Source: Opitutus sp. ER46
GTDB taxonomy: Bacteria > Verrucomicrobiota > Verrucomicrobiia > Opitutales > Opitutaceae
Assembly (NCBI RefSeq): GCF_003054705.1
Contig: NZ_QAYX01000021.1
Location: forward strand, 1 to 64,000
Reading direction: 5' to 3'
DNA: 64,000 bases
Positions within the stretch are counted from its first letter, which is position 1, and the number at the start of each line of letters is the position of its first letter. The translations under genes and the position numbers were made by a program. A model generated the notes under the pieces. It saw nothing but the letters and a program-made list of their open reading frames with translations, was not told the DNA's origin and did no database searches. Positions 25,487-34,597 of this stretch are shown piece by piece.

Positions 25487-27067
25487 ATGATGCGTCTGCT
25501 GCTCGTGCTCCTCGCCTGCATGCCCGGTCTCGCCTATGCCGCGGATCCGGTGGCCGCCGAGCCGCCCACGAAGATGTCCCCGATCGAGGTGCGGGCGAAC
25601 TCGATGGAGTTCACCCGGTGGATCAAGGTCGGCTCGCCGAACTTCATCCTCTACACCGACGCGAAGGCGAGCGAGGCGACGACGATCTTGCGCGAGTTCG
25701 AGATGCTGCACTTTGCCGGGCAGGTGGCGTTCAATCGGCGGGCCGCGCGCTTCGGCCCGATCATTCTCGTGCTGCCGACGGCGCGCTCCGACTGGCGCAA
25801 GCTGGAGACGATGGGCGCGGACGTGGAATGGAAGTCGGCAGCGACGGCCCCGGCGGGACAGGTGCTGGACGTGGTGCTCGCGCAGTATGACTGGCAGGAT
25901 GAAGGCCTTTCCATCGTGCGGGCGGTGTACGCCGCGCTTCACGCCCGCCGGATGGACGTCCACGGCCCGTTCTGGTTCGGGCGCGGCTTCGGCATGTTTT
26001 ACCAGACCGCGGAATTTGACCGCGACCGCGTGGCGCTGGGGCGGGCGCATCCGCAGATGTGGCACCTGCAGGACGGGGGGTGGCTGCCGTGGGGCCGCTT
26101 CTTTGCGGTGAATCCGCGTTCGCCCGAGTTCACGAAGGAGTCGAAGATCGTCTTGTACGAGGCGCAGGTGGCGATCTTCACGCAATATCTCCTCGCCCAT
26201 CAGGACCGCGCCTGGATGGGCCGGCTGGCGACGTGGATGGAGTACCTCGAGGCCGGCGGGGAGCCGACCGAGGCCAAGTTCCAGGAGATCTTTGGCGAAA
26301 ACTGGAAAAGCTGGCAGGCCACGATGCAGACCTATCTGCGGAACGGGAGCTACAGCATCTTCCAGGTTCGGGTGCCGCCGGACGTCATGAAGTTCACCGA
26401 GATCAAATACAAACTGCCCGTCCGGGAAATCCGGGAGCTGTTTGTGCTCATGCAGACCTTGGTCCAGCGCACGCCCGAGAGTAAGGCCGCGCTGGAGTCG
26501 CTGCTCGAGAAGGGACTGCAGTCTGAGGCATTGCAGGAGCTGCTGGTGGACGCGTGCCTCGAGTGGGATCACGACGATGACGCGCTGAAACTGATGCGGA
26601 AACTCATTGCGGACGGATCGAAGAACCCGCGCGTTTACCGGATGGGCGACGCCCTGCTGACCCGGCATGCCGGGGCGTTCACGTTTGCGACGCGCTATGG
26701 CGCGGAGATTGCGGAGGTCCGCGAATGGGACCGCCGGGGCCTGGCGCTCGAGCCGGCTTTCTCCGAATTGAATGAGTCGCTCGCGGTCAATGAGGCCGGC
26801 GCGCCGGTCGTCGACCAGCAGAGCATCCTGACGATCGAGGAGTGCTATTCGCGCATTAAGGGGCGGGCACCCACCGACCGGGTGCTCGCGGCGCTCGCGA
26901 TGGCGCTATGGCGCAGTGGCGACAAGGTCACGGCGACGGAGCTGGCCACCCGCCTGCGCGATGATCCGCTGTGCGCCAAGTCGGCCCGGAAAGTCGTGGA
27001 GGAAATGCTCGCGTCGGAATCGAAGGGCACCCTGCCTGCGGGCGCGACGCTGCTGCCGAAGTCCTGA
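25487..27067 (+). CDS. Exported paralogue of the peptidase-MA-like protein, zinc motif lost
   Basis: 526 residues from ATG 25487 (ATG 25490 also possible). Signal peptide 1-18 (LLACMPGLAYA). The order of blocks follows the first 270 residues of its divergent neighbour: WIKVGSPNFILYTDAK against TWIVGQSQHFQMYSSA, then a strand block, then WFGRGFGMFYQTAEF against WLDEGLAEVFSTFAI. Where the neighbour has HEYVH, this protein has YAALH, so Glu and the first His are gone. The C-terminal half is helical-repeat-like, with no TonB domain. Probably a non-catalytic partner or binding protein. Confidence 0.6.
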   Translation: MMRLLLVLLACMPGLAYAADPVAAEPPTKMSPIEVRANSMEFTRWIKVGSPNFILYTDAKASEATTILREFEMLHFAGQVAFNRRAARFGPIILVLPTARSDWRKLETMGADVEWKSAATAPAGQVLDVVLAQYDWQDEGLSIVRAVYAALHARRMDVHGPFWFGRGFGMFYQTAEFDRDRVALGRAHPQMWHLQDGGWLPWGRFFAVNPRSPEFTKESKIVLYEAQVAIFTQYLLAHQDRAWMGRLATWMEYLEAGGEPTEAKFQEIFGENWKSWQATMQTYLRNGSYSIFQVRVPPDVMKFTEIKYKLPVREIRELFVLMQTLVQRTPESKAALESLLEKGLQSEALQELLVDACLEWDHDDDALKLMRKLIADGSKNPRVYRMGDALLTRHAGAFTFATRYGAEIAEVREWDRRGLALEPAFSELNESLAVNEAGAPVVDQQSILTIEECYSRIKGRAPTDRVLAALAMALWRSGDKVTATELATRLRDDPLCAKSARKVVEEMLASESKGTLPAGATLLPKS

Positions 27068-27112
27068 ACTGCGCGCGCCGTCGCGCGAGCGCAGGGGCGC
27101 GGCGCCGCGGGG

Positions 27113-27147
27113 GCACAAAAAAGACGCCCGTCGGGGGACGGGCGCCG
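27113..27147 (-). terminator. Terminator of the isomerase gene
   Basis: On the minus strand, GGCGCCCGTCCCCCGACGGG runs into CGTCTTTTTTGTG; a strong stem with six T. It lies 33 bases beyond the stop. Confidence 0.85.
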
Positions 27148-27179
27148 GGGAGAGGCGGGGAGGTCGGAGCGCGGCTCGC

Positions 27180-28802
27180 TCAGAACGCGGAGCCGTCGGC
27201 CTTGGTGCCGCAGAGGTTGACCTCGAGACCGAGTTCGGCGGCGAGCGCGGCCTTGGCGTAGAGCGCGAGGTCGGCCTCCTTGGCGGAGTTGGCGTAGGCG
27301 ACCTGGATGTGGTTGGCCTTGTGGCGGGCCATCATCTGGTCGCGCGACACGCCGTAAGTGACGGCGTGCATGATGGGCCAGACCTCGGTGGTCTCCTTCC
27401 AGCGGCGCTGCGTCTCGGCCTCGGGCAGGCTGATGGCCTTGGCGCGGCCGAGATCCATCTTGAGCTTGCCGCCCTCGACGAAGACGCGGCTCCAGACGAT
27501 CTCGCCGGGCTTGGCGACGCCGCGGAGCGTGCCGCCGCCGAGGCGGAAATACATGGGCGACTGCCGCATCGAGTCGGAGCCCTTGAAGCCGCCGACGTGG
27601 TGCGCGGGCGGCGTGGCGCCGGAGATCAGGAACACCCAGACGTACTCGTCCGTGCTGCCGCTCTTGTCCCAATCACCCCAGCGCAGGTCGTGCAGCGTGT
27701 TCTCGACCGGCTGGCCGAGCGCGGTGTGCACGCGGTTGGTGAGGATGCCGTCGAGGCCGGCGCACTCGTCGACCTCGTTGAAATGCGTGAGCGGCTGGCC
27801 GGCGCGGATGACCTTGCCGGCGGCGTTCTTCACCGGCGGGCGCTCGCTGTTGTTGAGCAGGCCCTCGACGAGGTCGCTGGCGGGCAGGAGGTCCTTCATG
27901 CCCTGCTGGTACTGGATGCCGATCGCCTCGCAGCCGAACTCGTCGGCGATGCGGAGGGCGGCGACGTACATCTTGCACTGTGCGAGCACCTGGGCCTCGG
28001 TGAGCTCGGTCTCCTCGTTCTGGCCGAAGTGGAACGTGAGTCCCTTCTGCACGAGCCAGTCGTACACGGCGCGCGCTTCGGCGTCGGGCACCTGCGTGGT
28101 GGCGTAGTAGAGGGCCGACTGCGACAGGCGCTCCTTGTACACGCCGGTCGGGAAGAGCAGGTCGTCCGGGATGATGGCGTTGAACATGCCCATGCAGCCC
28201 TCGTCGAAGACGCCCATGATCGACTTGCGCGTGCGGAGTTCGGTGGCGATCCGCTTGGCGGCCGCCTTGGCCTTGGCCGGCACGGTGGCGCGGGCGAGGG
28301 GTTTCACGTGCGCGGTGCGGTGTTTGACGACGCCGGTCTTGAGCCAGGTCGAAAGCCCGTCGACGAAGGCGTCGTCGGTGAAGTCCTCGCTCCACAACGT
28401 AGAGTACTTCACGCCGGCCTTCGTGAGGGAGCCGTTGAGGTTCAGCATGCCGACGAGGCCCGGCCACATGCCGCTCCAGTTGGCGACGGTGAGGATCGGG
28501 GCCTGGTGCGAGATCAGGCCGGCGAGCACGTGGTGGGAGTACTGCCAGACTGATTCGGCGACGATGAGGGGAGTGCGGGGATCGAGTTGGGCGAACACCT
28601 CCATGCCCTCCTTTTGCGAGGCGATGAAGCCGTGCTTCACGGCGGGCTTGTAGGGATGGGCGCGGACGAGGGTGTAGCCGAGGCGGGCAACGGCGGCGGT
28701 GAGCGCCTTTTCCATCGCCTGCTGGGCGGGCCAGCACGTTTCGTTGGCCGACTGGCGGAGGTCGCCACTGGCGACGAGAAGGATTTTTTTCGCGGAAGCC
28801 AT
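27180..28802 (-). CDS. L-fucose/L-arabinose isomerase-family protein
   Basis: 540 residues from the ATG at 28802. It is of the length and layout of fucose-isomerase-like enzymes: an N-terminal Rossmann-type domain ([17 protein letters not shown]), a middle domain ([18 protein letters not shown], where Glu and Asp would bind the metal), and a C-terminal barrel with the conserved late His ([11 protein letters not shown]). These enzymes interconvert aldoses and ketoses (fucose/fuculose, arabinose/ribulose). The active-site assignment is by analogy. It is divergently transcribed from an AraC regulator, which probably responds to the same sugar. Confidence 0.75.
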   Translation of the reverse strand: MASAKKILLVASGDLRQSANETCWPAQQAMEKALTAAVARLGYTLVRAHPYKPAVKHGFIASQKEGMEVFAQLDPRTPLIVAESVWQYSHHVLAGLISHQAPILTVANWSGMWPGLVGMLNLNGSLTKAGVKYSTLWSEDFTDDAFVDGLSTWLKTGVVKHRTAHVKPLARATVPAKAKAAAKRIATELRTRKSIMGVFDEGCMGMFNAIIPDDLLFPTGVYKERLSQSALYYATTQVPDAEARAVYDWLVQKGLTFHFGQNEETELTEAQVLAQCKMYVAALRIADEFGCEAIGIQYQQGMKDLLPASDLVEGLLNNSERPPVKNAAGKVIRAGQPLTHFNEVDECAGLDGILTNRVHTALGQPVENTLHDLRWGDWDKSGSTDEYVWVFLISGATPPAHHVGGFKGSDSMRQSPMYFRLGGGTLRGVAKPGEIVWSRVFVEGGKLKMDLGRAKAISLPEAETQRRWKETTEVWPIMHAVTYGVSRDQMMARHKANHIQVAYANSAKEADLALYAKAALAAELGLEVNLCGTKADGSAF

Positions 28803-28870
28803 GATGGGGAGGATAGAGAAAGTTGTCCGGGTAACAACGTTGAGAATGCACTCGAAAATCCCGGCGGGGA
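28803..28870. promoter_or_regulatory. Divergent promoter region between isomerase and AraC regulator
   Basis: Only 68 bases separate the two starts. It contains an imperfect dyad (GTTGTCCGGGTAACAAC, about 28824-28840), a likely operator for the regulator, and AATTGTCC-like repeats on either side (TTGTCCGGG here, TTGTCCGTC just inside the regulator gene). Confidence 0.45.
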
Positions 28871-29773
28871 ATGGATAGATCCAGCTTTCGCATGGCAAAA
28901 ATTGTCCGTCCCGACCCCTCCCGGCTCTTGTCGCAGCAGGTCACCGGCGGCCGCTATTTCGTGCTGAACCTCGCGCCGGAGCCGGCAGGCGCGCTGACGC
29001 TCGTACTGGGCGGGCGCGAGCGCTGCAACCCGGACTATCAGATGCGGCGGACGACGTTTCCATTTCACGTGCTGGAGTATGTGGAGTCCGGCCGCGGGAG
29101 CGTGCAGCTCGGCGACCGCACCTTTCCGCTCGGTCCGGGGACGGTGTTCGCCTACGCGCCCACCACGGCCTGCGAGATCCGGACGGAGCCGAACGATCCC
29201 ATGGTGAAGTACTTCCTGGCGCTGGCGGGGCGCGACGTGCGTGCGCGATTGCGGCAATGCGGCTTGGCCCTTGACGAGGCGCGACCGCTGCCGGCGCACG
29301 CGGAGGTGACCAGCGTGTTCGAGGACATGGTGCGTGAGGGCAACCGGTCGGGAGCGCTGGCGCAGCGGATCTGCGGGACGTTGCTCGAGCTGCTGCTGCT
29401 GAAGATCGAGGACACCACGCGGCTCGCGCCCCAGGTGCAGGAGCCGGCGCGGGAGGCGTTCCTGCGGTGCAAGGCGCTGATCGACGCGGAGGCGGAGCGG
29501 CTCGGCACGTTGAACGAGATCGCCGCGGCGGCGGGAGTCGAGGCCTCGAGCGTCTGCCGCTGGTTCCGCCGCTACCAAGGCACCAGCCCGTACCAGTACC
29601 TCATGCGCCGAAAAATGAACCTCGCGGCCGAGCACCTGATCGAGAACGGCGGCCTGGTGAAGGAGGCGGCGCAACGCGTCGGCTTTGACGATCCGTACCA
29701 CTTCTCCCGCGCCTTCAAGGCCGTGCACGGCATCGCCCCGCGGAATCTGCTCCGGTATCGGCCGGCGGGGTGA
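28871..29773 (+). CDS. AraC-family transcriptional regulator
   Basis: 300 residues (ATG 28871; ATG 28892 giving MAKIVRPD is equally likely). N-terminal cupin-like sensor domain (about 40-120; [19 protein letters not shown]). C-terminal AraC DNA-binding domain with two helix-turn-helix units (about 205-298; [20 protein letters not shown] and [20 protein letters not shown], then [15 protein letters not shown]). It probably controls the divergent isomerase gene in response to a sugar, a common pairing. Confidence 0.9.
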   Translation: MDRSSFRMAKIVRPDPSRLLSQQVTGGRYFVLNLAPEPAGALTLVLGGRERCNPDYQMRRTTFPFHVLEYVESGRGSVQLGDRTFPLGPGTVFAYAPTTACEIRTEPNDPMVKYFLALAGRDVRARLRQCGLALDEARPLPAHAEVTSVFEDMVREGNRSGALAQRICGTLLELLLLKIEDTTRLAPQVQEPAREAFLRCKALIDAEAERLGTLNEIAAAAGVEASSVCRWFRRYQGTSPYQYLMRRKMNLAAEHLIENGGLVKEAAQRVGFDDPYHFSRAFKAVHGIAPRNLLRYRPAG

Positions 29774-29801
29774 CCGAGAGCCCGCCCCTCGCGGGCGGGC
29801 T

Positions 29802-29950
29802 CGAGCTCTTTCTCTTCCTCTTCCTCTTTCTCTTACTCTCAATCCGTGGCCCGTCGCCGGCCGCCGGTCGCCAGCTCTGATCGGCCGAGCCGCTGCCAGC
29901 GATGAGAGAAAGAGAAAGAGGAAGAGTAGGAGGAAGAGGAAGAGAAAGAG
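29802..29950. repeat. Facing TCTTCCTC and GAGGAAGA arms
   Basis: Left arm 29806-29838 (CTCTTTCTCTTCCTCTTCC...) and right arm 29903-29948 (GAGAGAAAGAGAAAGAGG...) are complements; the core 29840-29902 includes GCCGGCCGCCGG. The arm pair lies between the regulator and the epimerase gene. The 274-base gap 29774-30047 holds no gene. Confidence 0.8.
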
Positions 29951-30047
29951 CGGGGCGCCCGCACGCTGCCGCCTTCTCACCTTTGCGAGCCCCGCCCAAA
30001 ACCCGCTGTTCAATTGGCCCGATTCGTGGTTCCTGTCGCACCTGACG

Positions 30048-31133
30048 ATGACGCTCGCATCCCAGATCACCTCCGCCGCGGTCTCGCCGCTGAACCTGCC
30101 GCTCTTCATGCCCTTTGGCATTTCGGGCGGGGCGCACGCGACGGCGGACAATGTCCTGTTTCGGGTGACGCTGGCCGACGGGACAGTCGGCTACGGCGAA
30201 GGCGCACCCCTGCCGCCCTACAATGGCGAGACGCAGCAGGACGCGCTGACGGCGCTCGCGACCGCGCCGGAACTCCTGGCGGGCCGCGACGCGCGCGACT
30301 GGCACGGGCTCGCGGCCGAGTTTCGCGCCAGCGGCGGGCACAAGTCCGGCAGCGCCCAGGCGGCGCTCGAGATGGCGTTGCTCGACGCGGTGGCCCAGCA
30401 GCAGGGCCGCTCGCTCACGACCTTGTTTGGCGGTGCGACAACCGAGCTCGAAACGGACATGACTGTGACCACGGGCACGGCGGCCGACGCGCGCGTGGCG
30501 GCGGAGGATATCCGCCGGCGCGGGATCCGCTGGATCAAGGTCAAGGTCGGCGGGGCGCACGACACGGCCCACGACCTGGCGCGGATCGATGCGATCCGCG
30601 AGGTCGCCCCGGAAGCGCCGTTGATTCTCGACGCCAACGCCGGGCTCGATCGCGGGCGTGCGGGCGAACTCGTGCGCGGGCTTAAGGGGCGGGGCGTGAC
30701 GCCCGCGCTGCTCGAACAATGGCTGCCGAAGGCGGACCTCGACGGCATGCGCGCGCTGCACCTCGAATCCGGCTGGCTCGTGGCCGCGGACGAAAGCGTG
30801 AGTACGGCGGCCGACGTGGCGAAGATCGCCACGGCTGGGGCGGCGCAGGTGGTGAACATCAAGCTGATGAAGGCGGGGATCGTCGCGGCGCTCGACGTGG
30901 TGCGGGCCGCACGGCAGTACGGCCTCGAGCTGATGATCGGCGGCAACGTCGAATCGATCCTGGCGATGACGACTGCCGCGTGTTTTGCCGCCGGGCACGG
31001 AGGGTTCCGCTTCGCGGATCTCGATACCCCCCTCTTTCTCGCCGAGAACCCGTTCACGGGCGGCTACCGGCTGACCGGCGGCACGATCTCGGTGGCACAT
31101 CTGCACGCGGGCCACGGCGTTCGCCCGGCCTGA
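30048..31133 (+). CDS. Enolase-superfamily dipeptide epimerase / muconate-cycloisomerase-like enzyme
   Basis: 361 residues from the ATG at 30048. The muconate-lactonizing subgroup is shown by IKVKVGG (K-x-K, about 163-169), metal ligand Asp in LILDANAGLDRG, Glu in ALLEQWLPKADLDG, Asp in VAADESVST, and the opposing lysine in VVNIKLMKAGI. In L-Ala-D/L-Glu epimerases this pair of lysines exchanges the alpha proton on either face. A dipeptide substrate from peptidoglycan turnover would fit the NamZ-like neighbour, but the Q-P-to-Q-W change near the second ligand leaves substrate open. A terminator follows. Confidence 0.8.
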   Translation: MTLASQITSAAVSPLNLPLFMPFGISGGAHATADNVLFRVTLADGTVGYGEGAPLPPYNGETQQDALTALATAPELLAGRDARDWHGLAAEFRASGGHKSGSAQAALEMALLDAVAQQQGRSLTTLFGGATTELETDMTVTTGTAADARVAAEDIRRRGIRWIKVKVGGAHDTAHDLARIDAIREVAPEAPLILDANAGLDRGRAGELVRGLKGRGVTPALLEQWLPKADLDGMRALHLESGWLVAADESVSTAADVAKIATAGAAQVVNIKLMKAGIVAALDVVRAARQYGLELMIGGNVESILAMTTAACFAAGHGGFRFADLDTPLFLAENPFTGGYRLTGGTISVAHLHAGHGVRPA

Positions 31134-31156
31134 GCGGCGGGGCTGTGCCAAACAAA

Positions 31157-31188
31157 AACCCTGCCGCGAGGGCGGCAGGGTCTTTGAT
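31157..31188 (+). terminator. Rho-independent terminator
   Basis: Stem ACCCTGCCGC / GCGGCAGGGT with loop GAGG, then CTTTGATG; the run of A before it may help the opposite strand. Confidence 0.75.
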
Positions 31189-31227
31189 GACCTAATCCTG
31201 TCGGGCGCGCTCAGGCGCGCGCGACCT

Positions 31228-32790
31228 TTACTGGGCCTGGGCCCCGACCTTGATGTCGGAGCTGACCTTGGTGACGCCCTCCGTGTCGAGCGCGAGGGCG
31301 ATCGCGCGACCGATCTGGGCGGCGGACTGGGCGTTGCCCTTCAGGGTCACTTCGCCGTGCTGGGCCTGCACATCGAGATTGAGTGACGAGAGCTCGGTGT
31401 CGGCCTGGAGCTTGTTTTTCACCATCGTGATGATCACGGAGTCATCCATGGAACCCGTCGGCGCGCCGGCGCCGAGCTGGCGGGTGCGGACGATCGTGGC
31501 GCTGCGATCGAGGTCGGCCTGGATGTCAGCCGGCGCGAGGCGCCACTGGGTGATGTTCTGGCTGACGTTGGTGCTGCTGCTGCTGGTCGACGCAAAACCC
31601 GAGGTGGAGCTGGTCGAGGTCCCCGCCGTGCCGCTCATGCTGGCGGAATCCGTGCTGCTGCCGGAGCCGGTGCCCGTGCTCGCGTAGGTCGAGGCGGTGC
31701 CGGACGTGGTGCCGGTGGAGCCGCTCGTGCTGCCAGTCTGCGACGTGCCGGTGCTGGCGTAGGTGGAGCCGGTGGTCGTGGTGTTGCCGGCGCTGCTGCT
31801 CGCGAAGGCGTCGGTGCTGCCGGTCGGGCTCATCGAGCTGGTCGAGCCGGTGGCCGAACCCGCGGTGCTTCCCGAACTCGCGACCGAGCTACCGTTCGAA
31901 TCGGTCGAAGACGTCGCCCCCGTCATACCGCTGCCGGTCGAGCCGGTGGAACTGGCGAAGCCGCCCGTGCTGCTGGTGCCCGTCGTGTTGCCGGTCGCCC
32001 CGTACAGGCTGCCGGAGCTCGTGGCGTTACCTGTGCTGCCCGTGCTGCCGTACACGCCCGAGGCGCCGGTGCCGGTCGTGCTGCCCGTCGGGCTCAGCGA
32101 GTCAGTCGCGCTGCTGCTCGAAGGCGAGGTCGAGGCCATCCCGGACGAGGACTGGCCGTAGGTGCTGTTGCCGAACGTTGTGTTGCCGCTGGCCGAGGAG
32201 GTGGCGCCGAAGCCACTGGTGCCGCCGGTCGCGCCGGTTGCGCCGGTTGCATTGTTGTTGCTCGCGTAACCACTGCCCGAGGTTGAGCCGGTGCCCGAGG
32301 AGGAACCCATCGCCGAGGTGGAGCCCGTGCCGGACGTGGACCCGTAGGTGGAGCCGGAACCCGACCCCGTCGCGCCGTAATTGCCCGAGGCGCCGTACGT
32401 GCCGGAGCTGGTGGTGTTGCCGCTGGCCGTGGCGTTCCCGCTCCACGAGGAGCCTGTCGAGCCGGTGGTCCCCGTGGCGCCGTAGTTGTTCTGCGTGTTC
32501 TGCGTCGAGCTCGAGGCGTAGTTGTTATTCTGATTCGAGCTCGACTGGTTCGAGCCCGCCGTGCTGTTCGCGGCGATCGTGTTCGAGTCGGTGCCTGCGT
32601 TCGCGCCGTATGCGCCGCTCGCGGAGGCCGCGCCGCCGGTGCTGGTCATAGAGGTGTCGTTGTAGACGCCCGTGCTGGTGGTCGTGCCGGACGTGGAGGC
32701 CGTCGTGTCCGTGCTGGACGAACGCGTGGAGGAGCTGCAGCCGCTGAGGACGAACCCGAGCGCGAGGGGGATCAGAATGGTTTTGTTCAT
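31228..32790 (-). CDS. BON-domain lipoprotein with very long Ser/Thr/Gly-rich region
   Basis: 520 residues from the ATG at 32790. Lipobox FVLSGC (Cys18). Residues about 20-410 are almost only Ser, Thr, Gly, Ala and Asn with repeats such as GSTYGST, STGSTGS and TGNTTGTSS. Residues about 415-520: a helix (QWRLAPADIQADLDRSATIV) and a BON domain (DDSVIITMVKNKLQADTELS ... VTLKGNAQSAAQIGRA, ending VSSDIKVGAQAQ). BON domains bind phospholipid membranes and occur in OsmY-type stress proteins. The spacer could span the periplasm or be surface-exposed. Shares C-terminal domain and promoter element with the gene at 33153. Confidence 0.85.
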   Translation of the reverse strand: MNKTILIPLALGFVLSGCSSSTRSSSTDTTASTSGTTTSTGVYNDTSMTSTGGAASASGAYGANAGTDSNTIAANSTAGSNQSSSNQNNNYASSSTQNTQNNYGATGTTGSTGSSWSGNATASGNTTSSGTYGASGNYGATGSGSGSTYGSTSGTGSTSAMGSSSGTGSTSGSGYASNNNATGATGATGGTSGFGATSSASGNTTFGNSTYGQSSSGMASTSPSSSSATDSLSPTGSTTGTGASGVYGSTGSTGNATSSGSLYGATGNTTGTSSTGGFASSTGSTGSGMTGATSSTDSNGSSVASSGSTAGSATGSTSSMSPTGSTDAFASSSAGNTTTTGSTYASTGTSQTGSTSGSTGTTSGTASTYASTGTGSGSSTDSASMSGTAGTSTSSTSGFASTSSSSTNVSQNITQWRLAPADIQADLDRSATIVRTRQLGAGAPTGSMDDSVIITMVKNKLQADTELSSLNLDVQAQHGEVTLKGNAQSAAQIGRAIALALDTEGVTKVSSDIKVGAQAQ

Positions 32791-32810
32791 AGGCGAATTG
32801 GGTTGCGCGG

Positions 32811-32839
32811 CGACTGACCCACGGCCCCCGGATCGGTTC
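32811..32839 (-). promoter_or_regulatory. Promoter-like element of the first BON gene
   Basis: On the minus strand: GAACCGATC, 11 bases, GGTCAGTCG, ending 21 bases before the ATG. The same two blocks at the same spacing precede the second BON gene. It resembles an ECF (-35 GAACC, -10 GTC) promoter. The rest of the gap 32791-33152 is GC-rich with no gene. Confidence 0.6.
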
Positions 32840-33070
32840 GCGGCGCGAGGGGCGGAGTTTTGCGCGGGGTGAATCCTGCCGGCCGGGCGTCGCGCTTGCT
32901 CCGGCGCCGGAGTGAGTTGCCCGTGCGCGGGTGCCGGCATGTCGACCCGCGTGGGCGCGGGCCGGACTCCTCGTCGCGCCGGCGGGCGGAAGGGGATCTT
33001 GCACAACGCGCGGTTTTCGCCGCCGTGCCGTGCAAACCGCAAGGCCCTCCGCCCGGCCGCCGCCGCGTGA

Positions 33071-33110
33071 AAACGAGGAGACCGCGGGCGCCTGGGCACC
33101 CGCGGTCTCG
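33071..33110 (-). terminator. Terminator of the second BON gene
   Basis: On the minus strand, CGAGACCGCGGGTGCC pairs with GGCGCCCGCGGTCTC, followed by CTCGTTTTCACG. Confidence 0.7.
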
Positions 33111-33152
33111 AATCACCGGTCGAAGTCCGGCGAAGCAGGTCGAGCTGATCGC

Positions 33153-33743
33153 TTACTTGTCGGCGTCGAGCTTGATCTTGGAGGTCACCTTCGTGACGCC
33201 CTCGGTGTCGAGCGCCAGCGCGATGGCGCGGCCCACATCCTCCGGCGTCTTGGCCTTGCCGGAGAGTTTGACCTCGCCCGTCTTGTTGGCGTCGACGTCG
33301 AGCTTCAGGGGCGCGATGGCACTGTCGGCGTTGAGCCGCCCCTTCACGAGGTTCTCGAGCACGTCAGCGTCGGCCTTGCCGGTCGGCGCGCCGGCCCCGG
33401 CATCCTTGGTGCGGATGATTTCGCGGTCCGCGGCCAGGTCGGCGGCGATGTCGCTCGGCTTGAGGTTCCACTCGGCAATACGGGCCGTCGTGGCAATGCC
33501 GCTGACCGCATCGCCGATGGCGCCCGAGGCCGAGTTGGCGGCGCTGCGCATGTCGTCCGCGGCGTTGTGCGTCGAGGCGGTGGCGTTGCCCGTCACGGCA
33601 TGAGTGCTGTTGCCGGTGGCGGTGTAGTCCGAGGACGGCGCGGCGGCGGTATCGGCAGCGGCGGTGTCGTTGCTGTGAGTGGAGCGATTGCAGCCGGTGA
33701 GAGCGGCCGCGAGGGCAAGGGCAAACAGGAGTGAGGTTTTCAT
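33153..33743 (-). CDS. BON-domain lipoprotein
   Basis: 196 residues. Lipobox AALTGC (Cys18), a Thr/Ala/Ser linker (20-80), then the same helix and BON domain as the larger neighbour: EWNLKPSDIAADLAADREI, DVLENLVKGRLNADSAIAPL, GEVKLSGKAKTPEDVGRAIA and LDTEGVTKVTSKIKL. Clearly a paralogue of the 31228-32790 protein with a much shorter spacer. Expected in the periplasm at the outer membrane, probably stress-induced from the shared promoter element. Confidence 0.85.
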   Translation of the reverse strand: MKTSLLFALALAAALTGCNRSTHSNDTAAADTAAAPSSDYTATGNSTHAVTGNATASTHNAADDMRSAANSASGAIGDAVSGIATTARIAEWNLKPSDIAADLAADREIIRTKDAGAGAPTGKADADVLENLVKGRLNADSAIAPLKLDVDANKTGEVKLSGKAKTPEDVGRAIALALDTEGVTKVTSKIKLDADK

Positions 33744-33765
33744 CGTGTGGTTGGGTTGAACGGGC

Positions 33766-33794
33766 CGACTGACCACGGGTTCGGCGATCGGTTC
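33766..33794 (-). promoter_or_regulatory. Promoter-like element of the second BON gene
   Basis: GAACCGATC, 11 bases, GGTCAGTCG on the minus strand, 23 bases before the ATG. It just overlaps the stop of the udgX gene, so transcription probably starts independently of it. Confidence 0.6.
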
Positions 33795-34437
33795 ACGGGG
33801 GCGTCCGCCCCAGGCCGAGGGCGGCGGCGCGCAGGTCGGCGACAAAGGCGGCGCGCGCGCGTTCGCGGTCGGCGCCGGCGAGCCGCAGGATGGATGCCGG
33901 GTGAACAGTCGCGACGAACCCGCCTGCCCAGGAGACCTCGAAGCGCTGGCCATGCGATTGCGTGACGCGGAAGGCGCGGCCCATGAGCGTCTGCGCCGCG
34001 GTGGCGCCGAGCGCGATGACGAGCTCGGGTTGCAGCACACGCAGCTCGGCGTCGAGCCATGGGCGGCACGCGGCGATTTCGCGCGCGTCGGGTTTCTGGT
34101 GCAGCCGCCGTTTGCCGGCGGGCACCCATTTGAAGTGCTTCACCGCGTTGGTGGCGTACACCGCGGCGCGGTCGATGCCGGCCTCCGCCAGTGCGGCGTC
34201 GAGCAGGCGCCCGGCGGGGCCGACAAAGGGATGTCCGGTCTTGTCCTCCTGATCGCCGGGTTGTTCACCCACCATCACCACCCGCGCGCGGCGCGGCCCT
34301 TCGCCGAAGACGGTCTGCGTGCCGGTTTTCCAGAGCGGGCAGGCGCGGCAACCCGCGGCGGCGGCGCGCAGCGAGGGGAGGGTCGGGCGCGGGGGTACGA
34401 GCGGCGCGGCGGTTGTGATGGCGGTCACCCGTTTCAT
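33793..34437 (-). CDS. udgX: UdgX-type uracil-DNA glycosylase superfamily protein
   Basis: 214 residues from the ATG at 34437. Family 4-like features: cysteines CRAC (30, 33) for the iron-sulfur cluster, GEQPGDQED (57-65), PFVGPAGRLLD (70-80). The decisive signature is the KRRLH loop (109-113) preceded by NAVKHFKWVPAGKRRLHQKP; in UdgX the KRRIH-loop histidine forms a covalent bond to the sugar after uracil is removed. Late motif HPASILRL. It probably repairs or caps uracil lesions in DNA. Stands alone. Confidence 0.9.
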   Translation of the reverse strand: MKRVTAITTAAPLVPPRPTLPSLRAAAAGCRACPLWKTGTQTVFGEGPRRARVVMVGEQPGDQEDKTGHPFVGPAGRLLDAALAEAGIDRAAVYATNAVKHFKWVPAGKRRLHQKPDAREIAACRPWLDAELRVLQPELVIALGATAAQTLMGRAFRVTQSHGQRFEVSWAGGFVATVHPASILRLAGADRERARAAFVADLRAAALGLGRTPP

Positions 34438-34516
34438 GCGGCTCCGGACCCGGGCGAAGGGGGGAGGTTCGGACCTTCCGCACGCTTGGGGGGGCCTGCG
34501 CGGCCAAGCTGGAACC

Positions 34517-34560
34517 CCCGCGGATTTTTCCAGTACTGCCGGATTTCGTTTACGATGCCG
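34517..34560 (+). promoter_or_regulatory. Conserved upstream block of the DUF350 gene
   Basis: This 44-base block agrees in 30 positions with 36674-36717 and lies at the identical distance from the start (81 bases from block start to ATG). Shared parts are CCGCGGA, TTTCCA, GCCGG and TTTACG. Either a duplicated promoter or one kept by selection. Confidence 0.6.
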
Positions 34561-34597
34561 CCGGCGACGGCAGGATGCCGGGCTTCCTGTTTCGCCT

